Positions 8,165 through 16,011 of a stretch of DNA of 64,000 nt are shown one piece after another; the first letter of the stretch is position 1; each line of letters opens with the position of its first letter. The notes beneath the pieces are model-generated. The model saw nothing but the letters and a program-made list of their open reading frames with translations. It ran no database searches and was not told the origin of the DNA. The stretch is from Verrucomicrobiia bacterium (lineage in GTDB: Bacteria; Verrucomicrobiota; Verrucomicrobiia; Limisphaerales; DASXHY01). A program made the translations under genes and the position numbers. Where the stretch lies: positions 25,083 through 89,082 of the forward strand of contig DASPIL010000011.1 of the NCBI GenBank assembly GCA_035629175.1, given 5' to 3'.

Positions 8165-10129
8165 ATGAGTGAAAGGAACTTTTCCCGGCGGCGCCGCGGC
8201 GGAATGCGATTCCGCCCCAGCGGCGGCCTGGGACACACCTCGCAAAAACCCGACCGCGATGCGACAGAAGCGCGCGCCGAGGTCGTTGGTGGCGCGGGTG
8301 CGCAGGAAAAGGTTTTCGAGCGGCGCCACGCGCATGAGATTGATCGCGCGGAAAACATCGCTGCTGGATTGCCGCCGGAAGGACCGGCGCAGGAACCCGC
8401 GCGGACGGAGGAAAAACCAGCGGAGCCCGCGCGCGCCGCAGCTCCATCCGCACCACAGCCGAAGGAAGAGAAGTTCGAGCCCGTGACGATTTCCGAGAAA
8501 CCCAAGGGCATTGTCGATGCCATCCGCGTCGCGGCAACTTCGCTGGTGAAGAAGGTGCAGAAGCTCCTGAAGCCGGTGAAGAAGGTTCACAAGGAGGTCA
8601 TCATCAATGCGGAAACCCTCGAGACGCGTGTGGCGGTTTCAGAAGATGGAAAACTCGAGGAGTTCAACATTGAGCGGACCACCGAAGAACGCCTGGTTGG
8701 AAGCATCTTCAAGGGCAAGGTGCGCAACCTTGAAGACGGGTTGAAAGCCGCGTTTGTCGACATTGGTTTTGAGAAGAACGCGTTTCTGCATTACTGGGAC
8801 ATTGTTCCAAACCAGTTCGACAGCGGCGTCGAAATTGTCGAGCGCGAAGGCCGCAAACGCGACAAGCCGAAGATCACGCAGAAGGATATCCCGCGCGTTT
8901 ACCCGCCTGGCAGCGATATCATTGTCCAGGTGACAAAGGGACCGATTGGAACGAAGGGTCCGCGCGTCACAACAAACCTCGTTTTGCCTGGACGCTATCT
9001 CGTCCTCCTGCCGAACTCCGACCAAAGCGGTATCTCGCGCAAGATCGAGAACCAGCAGGAACGCCAGCGCCTGAAGAAGATCCTGCGGGAACTTTCCATT
9101 CCAGACGGCATGGGAGTCATCATGCGCACTGCGGGCGAAGGCCAGCAGAAGCGTTACTTCGTGCGCGACCTTGCCCTTCTCCTGGAGGAATGGCGCGGCG
9201 TGCAGGACCGAATCAAGAGCCAGCCGACCGCCACCTGTGTCTTCCAGGAACCCGACCTGATCGAGCGCACGGTTCGCGATTTCCTCACCGAAGACGTGGA
9301 ACGCATCGTCGTTGATCATCAGAAGGCCTACGATCGCATGCGCGAAATGATTTCCAAGATTTCGAAGCGTTCCGCAGCGAAGGTGAAGCTCTATGGCGAT
9401 CCGCAGCCGATTTTCGATCGGTTCAACATCAGCAAGCAACTCGAGAACGCATTCTCACGGCAGGTGCACCTCAAGAGCGGCGGATACATCGTCATCGACG
9501 AAACCGAGGCGCTCGTTGCGATCGACGTCAATACGGGACGGCACAAGGGCGGCAAGGATCAGGAAACGGCGATCCTCAAGGTGAACCTCGAAGCTGCGGA
9601 TGAGATTTCGCGTCAACTGCGCCTGCGCAACATGGGCGGGTTAATCGTGCTGGATTTTATCGACATGAAATCGCGCCGCGACCAGCAGAACGTCTATCAG
9701 CGGATGAAGGAAGGGTTGCGCCGCGACAAGGCGAAGACCCATATCCTGCCGATCTCGCAGCTTGGCCTGATGGAAATGACGCGGCAGCGGCACAGCGAAA
9801 GCGTGCGCGCGGCGGTTTACGACGATTGCCCCTACTGCAAAGGCCGCGGCAAGGTGAAGAGCTCGCTCACGATGAGCGTGGAGATTCAGCGCAAGCTGCA
9901 GGAAATCCTGAAGAAGCGCACCCGTGACGAGAACGACTTCCAGCTGCGAATCGTGGTGCATCCGACCGTGCTGGAGCGCCTGCGAACCGAAGACGAGAAG
10001 CACTTGATCGAGATGGAAAAGCGTTACTTCGGCAAACTCTCGTTCCGCGCGGACACGGGCATGCACGCCGAGCAGTTCAAGATCGTGAACGTTGCGAACA
10101 ACGAGGAACTGGCGAGCGTGGGAAGCTAG
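8165..10129 (+). CDS. rng: Ribonuclease E/G family endoribonuclease
   Basis: A single-strand-specific endoribonuclease for rRNA maturation and mRNA decay. Of 654 residues, the first ~140 are a charged, Ala/Pro/Arg-rich extension. The catalytic part follows: S1 domain with LVGSIFKGKVRNLEDG (177-192), RNase H-like/DNase I-like domain with the metal-binding AIDVNTG (Asp ~454) and VLDFIDM (Asp ~497), and the Zn-link CPYCKGRG (Cys 555/558). It starts 3 bp after rodA and ends the operon just before a strong terminator. The N-terminal extension is unusual for RNase G and may be a binding region. RNase E or G cannot be distinguished from sequence alone. Confidence 0.93.
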   Translation: MSERNFSRRRRGGMRFRPSGGLGHTSQKPDRDATEARAEVVGGAGAQEKVFERRHAHEIDRAENIAAGLPPEGPAQEPARTEEKPAEPARAAAPSAPQPKEEKFEPVTISEKPKGIVDAIRVAATSLVKKVQKLLKPVKKVHKEVIINAETLETRVAVSEDGKLEEFNIERTTEERLVGSIFKGKVRNLEDGLKAAFVDIGFEKNAFLHYWDIVPNQFDSGVEIVEREGRKRDKPKITQKDIPRVYPPGSDIIVQVTKGPIGTKGPRVTTNLVLPGRYLVLLPNSDQSGISRKIENQQERQRLKKILRELSIPDGMGVIMRTAGEGQQKRYFVRDLALLLEEWRGVQDRIKSQPTATCVFQEPDLIERTVRDFLTEDVERIVVDHQKAYDRMREMISKISKRSAAKVKLYGDPQPIFDRFNISKQLENAFSRQVHLKSGGYIVIDETEALVAIDVNTGRHKGGKDQETAILKVNLEAADEISRQLRLRNMGGLIVLDFIDMKSRRDQQNVYQRMKEGLRRDKAKTHILPISQLGLMEMTRQRHSESVRAAVYDDCPYCKGRGKVKSSLTMSVEIQRKLQEILKKRTRDENDFQLRIVVHPTVLERLRTEDEKHLIEMEKRYFGKLSFRADTGMHAEQFKIVNVANNEELASVGS

Positions 10130-10145
10130 GAGTGTTGAAACATTG

Positions 10146-10178
10146 AAACGGCCGGGGCGCTGGCGTCCCGGCCGTTTT
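10146..10178 (+). terminator. Rho-independent terminator after rng
   Basis: A perfect 11-bp stem (AAACGGCCGGG / CCCGGCCGTTT) with a 10-nt loop and a short T run lies 16 bases after the rng stop. It closes the mreC-rng operon. The minus-strand gene at 10201 converges on it, so it may serve both directions. Confidence 0.85.
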
Positions 10179-10200
10179 CATTACGATTGAAGAATTTCGA

Positions 10201-10662
10201 TTACTCGGTGCGTCGGACGGCGACAAACCAACTGGTGGAGTCAGGCGCATTTCCGCCGAGCACGAGCATTTCTCCCTTGCTGATATTCTGCATCCGCTTG
10301 AGAACCGATTTACCCTGGCCGAACAGGCTGACCTCAAAATTTTCTTCATCGACCTGGCGGATCGAGATTTTGCATTTATCGCTGAGCACAACTTCCTTGG
10401 CGCCCTTCTCCGGGACCGACGCATCGACTTTCCGCACCAGAAAGTAGTTCTTCCATTTCAGGTTCACCTTTGCGAGCCGTTCCCGAGTTTTCTCATCCAC
10501 GGGTTTATGCTGCGGATCGGGCGAGCTTTCGGACATCGTCGCCCAAATCAACTGGGCTTCGAATTTGAAATCCCGGGCTTGCGCAGCGGCAGCGGACAGG
10601 ACCAGAAGGAGCGACGCCACCGCGGCGAGCAGAGAGACAGATGAACCGATTCGGAATCTCAT
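10201..10662 (-). CDS. Secreted protein of unknown function, downstream of anti-sigma factor
   Basis: I do not recognise the family. With the start at ATG 10662 the product has 153 residues and a clear signal peptide (RFRIGSSVSLLAAVASLLLV, then a small-residue cleavage site around AAAAQA). The mature part is charged, without cysteine pairs except CKI, and ends WFVAVRRTE. It lies 37 bp downstream of the anti-sigma gene, so it may belong to that ECF operon. A longer frame extends upstream into the anti-sigma gene but would hide the signal peptide. Confidence 0.7.
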   Translation of the reverse strand: MRFRIGSSVSLLAAVASLLLVLSAAAAQARDFKFEAQLIWATMSESSPDPQHKPVDEKTRERLAKVNLKWKNYFLVRKVDASVPEKGAKEVVLSDKCKISIRQVDEENFEVSLFGQGKSVLKRMQNISKGEMLVLGGNAPDSTSWFVAVRRTE

Positions 10663-10699
10663 TGTGAAAAACTCTAGCAATGATGGTTGGATGCGCAAA

Positions 10700-11167
10700 C
10701 TACCTTTCAGCCGGGTATGAAACCCAGACCAGCGTGGTGCCGCTGTCGTAATCCTGGTACGTGAACGCTTCAGAGTCGGCAACCGCCATTTCTGAATCAA
10801 TTCCGTTGCCACGCGGGAATGTCAGGATGCTGATGACAACCAGCACGGCGAACGCGCCGACTGGAACCAGCACGCGCCGGAAACGGTGAAACAACGAGGG
10901 GCGCTGAGGCGGCGCGGCCGGGAGGTCGCGTTCGATCTCCCTTTGAATTTTCGACCAATAGAATTCCCGTGATTCCGGCAGCTGAACATTCGCTTCCGTG
11001 CTTTTGAACGCCTGTCGTGTCTGGCGCAGTTCCTTCAGCAGCGCCGTCGCCTCCGCATCACGCGCCACCCAGGCCGAAATTTCGCGCGTTTCCGCCTCCG
11101 GCAGTTCGCCGTCAAGGAAAGCCTGCAGCTTCAGTTGTTGCTCGTCGTTCATACTTCTCAAATCCAT
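10700..11167 (-). CDS. Anti-sigma factor-like membrane protein
   Basis: The 155 residues comprise a cytoplasmic N-terminal helical domain (LQAFLDGELPEAETREI, WVARDAEATALLKELRQ) typical of anti-sigma domains, a linker, one membrane helix (VLVPVGAFAVLVVISIL, ~96-113) and a short periplasmic tail. The HxxxCxxC zinc motif of ZAS anti-sigmas is absent. It lies 36 bp downstream of the ECF sigma gene, so it most likely holds that sigma factor at the membrane. The start may instead be the Met at codon 6. Confidence 0.8.
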   Translation of the reverse strand: MDLRSMNDEQQLKLQAFLDGELPEAETREISAWVARDAEATALLKELRQTRQAFKSTEANVQLPESREFYWSKIQREIERDLPAAPPQRPSLFHRFRRVLVPVGAFAVLVVISILTFPRGNGIDSEMAVADSEAFTYQDYDSGTTLVWVSYPAER

Positions 11168-11203
11168 TCTGCGTCGTCACCGATACTTCAATTCCTGTGG
11201 GCG

Positions 11204-11797
11204 CTAATCGGCCCCTCTCAAATCCGCCAGCAAGGCCGCAAGTTTCCGCCGCGCGTAGAACAGCCTCGACATTACCGTGCCAATCGAACAATCCATCGTT
11301 TTGGCGATCTCTTTATATTCCATTTCCTCAAACTCATGGAGGATCAGGACGGTTCGATGCTCGTAGGACAACTGGCTCATGGCCTTGTCGATCCTCTGCC
11401 GGAGTTCGCCGCGTTCGAGTCGTTCCGTCGGATTCACCGTCACGGCCGGCATCTGCCGTTCCACTCCGCCCGCTTCTTCATCCAGCAGCTCAATCGATTC
11501 CGCCCGCTGCCTCTTCTGTTTGCGCAACTGGTCAAGGCAAAGATTGATGACAATGCGCGTCATCCAGGTGGTGAAGCTCGACTCACCCTGGAACTGGTGG
11601 AGCCGCTGCCAGCCCTTCACCCATGCTTCCTGAGAAAGATCCACCGCTTCTTCTTCGTTCCGCATCATGCTGTAGGCACGGGCGTAAATCTTGTCCCGAT
11701 GCCGGAAAACCAATTCCTCGAAGGCGCTCGTGTCCCCCTTTTGGGCGAGGCGCACCAGGGCTGTGTCTTCAGCCGAGGAATAGTCTTTTTCAGCCAT
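11204..11797 (-). CDS. ECF RNA polymerase sigma factor (RpoE-like)
   Basis: A sigma-70 family group 4 regulator of 197 residues. Region 2 covers about 23-90 with FRHRDKIYARAYSMM and SFTTWMTRIVINLCLDQLRK. Region 4 covers about 135-190 with LSYEHRTVLILHEFEEMEYK and the helix-turn-helix EIAKTMDCSIGTVMSRLFYA. It is followed by the anti-sigma-like gene, the usual arrangement. Start ATG 11797 gives a normal N-terminus (MAEKDYSSAEDTALVRLA). The signal sensed cannot be told from the sequence. Confidence 0.93.
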   Translation of the reverse strand: MAEKDYSSAEDTALVRLAQKGDTSAFEELVFRHRDKIYARAYSMMRNEEEAVDLSQEAWVKGWQRLHQFQGESSFTTWMTRIVINLCLDQLRKQKRQRAESIELLDEEAGGVERQMPAVTVNPTERLERGELRQRIDKAMSQLSYEHRTVLILHEFEEMEYKEIAKTMDCSIGTVMSRLFYARRKLAALLADLRGAD

Positions 11798-11833
11798 GGT
11801 TGGACGGAGAGTAATGGTGGACTATTCGATGCC

Positions 11834-12496
11834 TTACAGCTTGCCCTTCGTGCTGGGAAGCTGCCCGGCAATCCGGGGATCCCGCTGGCAGGCGAAATCC
11901 GCTGCTTTCGCAAATGCCTTGAACAGCGCCTCGACGATATGATGCGGTTCATCCCCGTAAAGCAGCTCCAAGTGCAGGTTGCAACGGGCTTCGTTGGCAA
12001 AGCCCTGGAAGAACTCCCGCGCGAGCCCAAACCTGAAAACACTGGACATATCCTGAGCACGATCCTTTTTCCTGACGGCGCGGGCTCCCCATTCATTCAA
12101 TCCGCGCCAAACCAGGTAGGGACGCCCGCTGAAATCGATGACACAGCGAGCAAGGCATTCATCCATGGGTACAAAAGCCTCGGCCGTAAGGGGATTCCTG
12201 GGATCGAAGCCTGTGCCATAGCGGCGCACACCTTTTTTGTCGCCGAGCGCCTTCACAAAGGCCTGGCCGAGAGCGATTCCACAATCCTCAACAGTATGAT
12301 GCGCGTCGACTTCCAAGTCGCCCTTGCAGCGCAGCGTCAGGTCCATCACCGCGTGTTTCGCGAACAGGGTGAGCATGTGATCGAAGAAGGGAATGCCGGT
12401 GTCGATTGAACTCTGCCCCGAACCGTCGAGGTTCAGCCGCAGGGAAATCGCCGTTTCCTTCGTGACCCGCTTTAGGGTGGCCTGACGTTGCTTCAT
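11834..12496 (-). CDS. hisB: Imidazoleglycerol-phosphate dehydratase
   Basis: Catalyses the dehydration of imidazole-glycerol phosphate to imidazole-acetol phosphate in histidine synthesis. The 220 residues are monofunctional (no phosphatase domain). Both Mn-binding repeats are visible: DAHHTVEDCGIALGQAF and EPHHIVEALFKAFAKAA. TGIPFFDHML lies near the N-terminus. Start ATG 12496 was chosen over an upstream extension because families begin about there (MKQRQATLKRVTKETAI). No other his gene is nearby. Confidence 0.95.
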   Translation of the reverse strand: MKQRQATLKRVTKETAISLRLNLDGSGQSSIDTGIPFFDHMLTLFAKHAVMDLTLRCKGDLEVDAHHTVEDCGIALGQAFVKALGDKKGVRRYGTGFDPRNPLTAEAFVPMDECLARCVIDFSGRPYLVWRGLNEWGARAVRKKDRAQDMSSVFRFGLAREFFQGFANEARCNLHLELLYGDEPHHIVEALFKAFAKAADFACQRDPRIAGQLPSTKGKL

Positions 12497-12555
12497 TCCG
12501 CGGGAGTAAAACAAACGCGGTTTCCAAAACAAAGCGGATTCAAACCACCGGGCAG

Positions 12556-13482
12556 CTATTGGTCGGCAGGTTGCGTCTGAAGTTGCTCGATGCGCTTCTG
12601 AATATTTTCGGGGTTCGGCGAGAAGCGTTTCATCAGATTGAGATAATGGATGGCCTCATCCAGCCGCTTTTCCTCCAATGCGGTCTTGAACATTCCGCCG
12701 AGGATGCGTTCCGCAAGAAAGTTGTTCGGTTCTTCCTTGCCCGTTTCAGTATCAAACCAACGCTGCATCGCAGCATGCCAGAGATTCCGCGCTTGGGCTG
12801 GATCCCTGCGGTTCTCGAGCTTAAGCCACGCGAGTTCGTTCAGCAGTTCGGGATTTCCTGGATTCCGGCGCAGGCCTTCGCGAAGAAATTGCTCAGCTTC
12901 ATCCACTTTGTTGAGACGGCTCCGCAGCCAGTACGCCGCGACTGTGAAAGACTCGATGCTTTGGGGATTCAATTCCGCCGACAATTTCAACCATGGCAAC
13001 ATTTCGCGTTCCGCCCCCTTCTCGAGGTGAACGTGATCGGCGGCATGGAATTTTTGACGAAAACGACTGATCCAGTCGCTGGGCCCGGCCGCCGGTGATT
13101 CCGGTTCCGTGGCGGCATGCTCAATTGCGTCCGCATGAGGCTCACCAGCATGGTCGTGATGTTCGTGCCCATCCCCTTCATGATGCTCATGACCGCCGTG
13201 GGCCTCGTGAACCACCCCTTCGCCCTGAGCTTCACCCGCCATGTGGTTTTCCTTCGGCCGCCCGCCGCCTTCGAATATCGACGGGTAATTTCCCCTGTGA
13301 AAATAGACGTCTGCCTTGGCAAAAATTTCATTGGCAAACAGCATGCGCCCTTCGCCCAGCAGCAAGGCCACGAAGCTTTCGGCTGCTGGCCCGGAACGGG
13401 ACACCTCCCCCTTTCGTGCTATGAGCGTTGACAACGAAAAGCAGGCGATCAACAGCAAAACTAGAACAAGTTTGGATCGCAT
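12556..13482 (-). CDS. Exported TPR-type protein with a His-rich linker
   Basis: The 308-residue product begins with a signal or anchor (RSKLVLVLLLIACFSLSTLI). A strikingly His/Gly/Glu-rich segment follows at about 80-120 (EAHGGHEHHEGDGHEHHDHA), then helical TPR-like repeats (LKLSAELNPQSIESFTVAAY, LREGLRRNPGNPELLNELAW). The His-rich part may bind metal; this is inference. ATG 13482 overlaps the stop of the ABC permease gene by one base, so the two are translationally coupled. The role is unknown. Confidence 0.75.
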   Translation of the reverse strand: MRSKLVLVLLLIACFSLSTLIARKGEVSRSGPAAESFVALLLGEGRMLFANEIFAKADVYFHRGNYPSIFEGGGRPKENHMAGEAQGEGVVHEAHGGHEHHEGDGHEHHDHAGEPHADAIEHAATEPESPAAGPSDWISRFRQKFHAADHVHLEKGAEREMLPWLKLSAELNPQSIESFTVAAYWLRSRLNKVDEAEQFLREGLRRNPGNPELLNELAWLKLENRRDPAQARNLWHAAMQRWFDTETGKEEPNNFLAERILGGMFKTALEEKRLDEAIHYLNLMKRFSPNPENIQKRIEQLQTQPADQ

Positions 13483-14264
13483 CAAGCCTGGTTCAAGGGT
13501 CTGCGGCGGAAAGCCAGGCACGCACCAATCAGAAACACCGCTGTATAAAACCACCCGTAGAGAGTTGCCAGGACGATGTCCAGCCACGCGACGGGCGGCC
13601 AGTCATGAATGACGCGCGCGCGAAGGTCATAGAAATCGAGGTGCGGCAAGCCATAGTAAATCACGCTCACGATGGATGATACAGGTTCCTTCATGCGCAT
13701 CGCCAGAGTGTTCAGGAACGGTCCGATGAAGAGAATGCCGAGGGTGATGATGAACACCAGGGTTACATTAGCCGCGGGAGTGCTCATGACGATTGAGCCG
13801 AGCAAGGTCAGGGCAATCACGATTCCGAGCATCTGCCAATGCATCCAAAGCGCTTGCACGTAATTGGCGAATGGAAAACCCGATTCGCGAGAGATGCTTA
13901 CCAGTGCGAAAAAAATATAGAGAACAAACAGCGCCATTCCCGCGGCAAGCCAGCAGCCCAGAAATTTGCCCAGCAACACCTGCGGCCGGCTGATTGGTTT
14001 TGCGAGCAGCGGGAATATGGTGCGGCTCTCCCGCTCGGATGGAATCTGGCGCGCGGCGGTTGTGATCGCCACAACGAGCGCCGCGATCCAAATCAACATC
14101 AAACAGATTTCCTTGAGATAACGCGCAATGCGGTCGTCATCGAAGAAACGCACCGATCCTGAAATCAATGTGATCAGGACAGTGAGGATGAAAAGAACAT
14201 AGAAATCCTTGCGACGAAACAGTTCCTTGATGGCGATTCCGGCGACAGCGATGATCTTGCTCAT
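13482..14264 (-). CDS. ABC-2 type transporter permease
   Basis: 260 residues with six predicted membrane helices, beginning with IAIKELFRRKDFYVLFILTV. The cytoplasmic loop SERESRTIFPLLAKPISR is the mark of ABC-2 exporters that remodel or export lipids, polysaccharides or peptides. It overlaps the ATPase gene upstream by 4 bases (ATGA) and the TPR protein gene downstream by 1. The substrate is not evident. Confidence 0.9.
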   Translation of the reverse strand: MSKIIAVAGIAIKELFRRKDFYVLFILTVLITLISGSVRFFDDDRIARYLKEICLMLIWIAALVVAITTAARQIPSERESRTIFPLLAKPISRPQVLLGKFLGCWLAAGMALFVLYIFFALVSISRESGFPFANYVQALWMHWQMLGIVIALTLLGSIVMSTPAANVTLVFIITLGILFIGPFLNTLAMRMKEPVSSIVSVIYYGLPHLDFYDLRARVIHDWPPVAWLDIVLATLYGWFYTAVFLIGACLAFRRRPLNQA

Positions 14265-15016
14265 AATTGCGCCTGAGGCTGGTAACCCACGATTTTCAGA
14301 AAAATCTGCTCGAGATTGGCCTGATGCTCTTGAATGAGGTCGGCGACCCGTCCTTCAACTTTCAATTCGCCCCGATGCAGGATCGCCACCCGATCGCAAA
14401 CGGTTTCCACCTCGCCGAGTTCGTGAGAGGAAAAGAACACTGTTTTTCCCTCGTCCTTCAAACGCTGTATGATCTCGCGCACCTTCATGCGTCCGAGCGG
14501 ATCGAGGCCGCTTGTAGGCTCGTCGAGCAGGAGCAGGTCAGGATTATTGATGAGCGCCTGCGCCAGCCCGGCCCGTTGCTGCATACCCTTTGAATACGTG
14601 CGGATGGGTCGCTTTCGGGCGTGGTCCAGGTCGACCAGCTTCAGGAGGCGGTTAATTCGCTGCTCGGTTTCAGCCGCTGGTATTTCGAAGATCTTTGCGT
14701 AAAACCGGAGGAGTTCTTCTGCAGTGAGAAACTTGTAGTAGTAGGTCAGCTCGGGAAGGTAACCGATTCGCTGGCGCGCGATGGGTTCCCGCACGTTGAC
14801 ATCGAAAAGATAAGCATTGCCCGCGCTCGGGTTTACATAGCCGAGCAGGACATTCATCGTGGTGGTTTTGCCCGCTCCGTTGGGCCCGAGGAAACCGAAC
14901 ACCTCGCCGGCATTCACAGTGAGGTTCAGGCCCTTGAGAGCCACCTTCGTCTCGTGTTTGATTTCGCGGCTCCGATACTCCACCCGCAAATTTTCTGTCT
15001 TGAGAATGGCATTCAT
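14261..15016 (-). CDS. ABC transporter ATP-binding protein
   Basis: 251 residues. Walker A GPNGAGKTT, a Q-loop region, signature YSKGMQQR (a common ABC-2 variant of LSGGQ), Walker B LLLLDEPTSGLD and the switch His in FFSSHELGEVE are all present. It partners the permease whose start overlaps its stop. ATG 15016 (NAILKTENLRVEYRSRE) is taken as the start; seven codons upstream are also open. Confidence 0.93.
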   Translation of the reverse strand: MNAILKTENLRVEYRSREIKHETKVALKGLNLTVNAGEVFGFLGPNGAGKTTTMNVLLGYVNPSAGNAYLFDVNVREPIARQRIGYLPELTYYYKFLTAEELLRFYAKIFEIPAAETEQRINRLLKLVDLDHARKRPIRTYSKGMQQRAGLAQALINNPDLLLLDEPTSGLDPLGRMKVREIIQRLKDEGKTVFFSSHELGEVETVCDRVAILHRGELKVEGRVADLIQEHQANLEQIFLKIVGYQPQAQL

Positions 15017-15120
15017 ACATTCAATCCCAACCGCCACCGGTCAACCTAAGATTCATAGGTCTGAGAGGATGCAGCGTGCAACCTTTATCGACGCGACACG
15101 GAAAACCGGGAGTGAAAAAG

Positions 15121-15152
15121 AAACAGCCCGAAGCGGGTGCTTCGGGCTGTTT
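15121..15152 (-). terminator. Rho-independent terminator of the pilin gene
   Basis: A perfect 13-bp stem (AAACAGCCCGAAG / CTTCGGGCTGTTT) with a 6-nt loop. On the minus strand it is followed by TTTCTTTTT. It lies 14 bp past the stop of the prepilin-like gene and insulates it from the ABC genes downstream. Confidence 0.88.
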
Positions 15153-15166
15153 GAGGAGAATTCAGA

Positions 15167-15553
15167 CTAGCTGCCGCCGCCACCGGATTCGGCCAGCGTG
15201 TGAGGATACTCTGCTGACGTGTTCGAGCAGCTCGGGGCAACGTCCGCTGCTCCGACAGCATACGTGTCGGTTTTCGTCTTCGGACAGGTCGGGAACGAGC
15301 CAGCGGATCCGCGGCCCATATACTTGGCCAGGTCAGTCTTGGCGAGAGTGGCGTTGTTGCCTTCTTCAAGCAACTGCTGCTGCTTCGCGCCGTCAATCTG
15401 GCGAAGATTGTTGATGCAGGCATTCTTCTGGGAGGTCGAGCGCGCGCGCACGAAGTTCGGGATCGCGATTGCAGCCAGGAGGCCGATGATCGCAACCACG
15501 ATCATGATTTCCACCAGCGTGAAGCCGGCCTTGCGGGAGGTTTTAATTTTCAT
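15167..15553 (-). CDS. Type IV pilin / type II secretion pseudopilin-like protein
   Basis: 128 residues with a class III signal: KAGFTLVEIMIVVAIIGLLA has cleavage before Phe, Glu at +5 and a hydrophobic helix. The mature domain holds ARSTSQKNACINNLRQIDGA, usual for verrucomicrobial pilin-like proteins, and a Cys pair (CPKTK, CSNTS) that may form the C-terminal disulphide. A ribosome binding site (GAAAGGT) precedes ATG 15553. It is a single gene with its own terminator, which suggests a strongly expressed pilin. Confidence 0.9.
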   Translation of the reverse strand: MKIKTSRKAGFTLVEIMIVVAIIGLLAAIAIPNFVRARSTSQKNACINNLRQIDGAKQQQLLEEGNNATLAKTDLAKYMGRGSAGSFPTCPKTKTDTYAVGAADVAPSCSNTSAEYPHTLAESGGGGS

Positions 15554-16011
15554 ACTACGTTGTTTACCTTTCGTTCGCGGCGTGAACTCGGCATCAGGCT
15601 GTTTATATCAGGACTGTTGGCGTTCACTTATTGCCTGCTGCCAACCGCACTTTCACTTTTAGCACAGTGGATGCCAAGCACCCGCTGCCTCTGTTTTCCA
15701 ACACCAACCAACATCCGGAGTTTCAAAACCGCTAAAAATGGCCTGAATTCCGTTAGTCCCAAGGACGTTCCCCGTACATCGGAACCACGGTGTGTAGCAA
15801 ATCAGGACACGACATTCCATCTCCTATTCACATTTCTCAAGCGGAAATCTCTTAACCCGGAATTGACTGGCCAGCGAACCTCATTTGAAGGGCGTGAACA
15901 GGCGCAATTGACATTCCGCTTGCCCTCGGGCCGAACTTGAGAATTATTCGGCTGTGCTCCAGATCGAAGGACCCGTCCACGCCCGTGTGCCGCACGGAAA
16001 CCTGTGCTTTT
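15554..16011. other. Divergent intergenic region
   Basis: This 458-bp region separates the pilin gene (minus) from the O-antigen-ligase-like gene (plus). It must hold the promoters for both. The plus-strand frame 15560-15940 starts inside the pilin leader and has no family resemblance, so I do not call it. No clear hairpin or repeat is seen. Confidence 0.5.

Noticed and set aside
11135..12409. Plus-strand open frame of 424 codons
   Set aside because: It runs opposite the ECF sigma and hisB genes, both strongly supported.
15560..15940. Plus-strand frame of 126 codons between pilin and O-antigen-ligase genes
   Set aside because: It begins within the pilin promoter/leader, has no homology signal and its hydrophobic start is not a convincing signal peptide.
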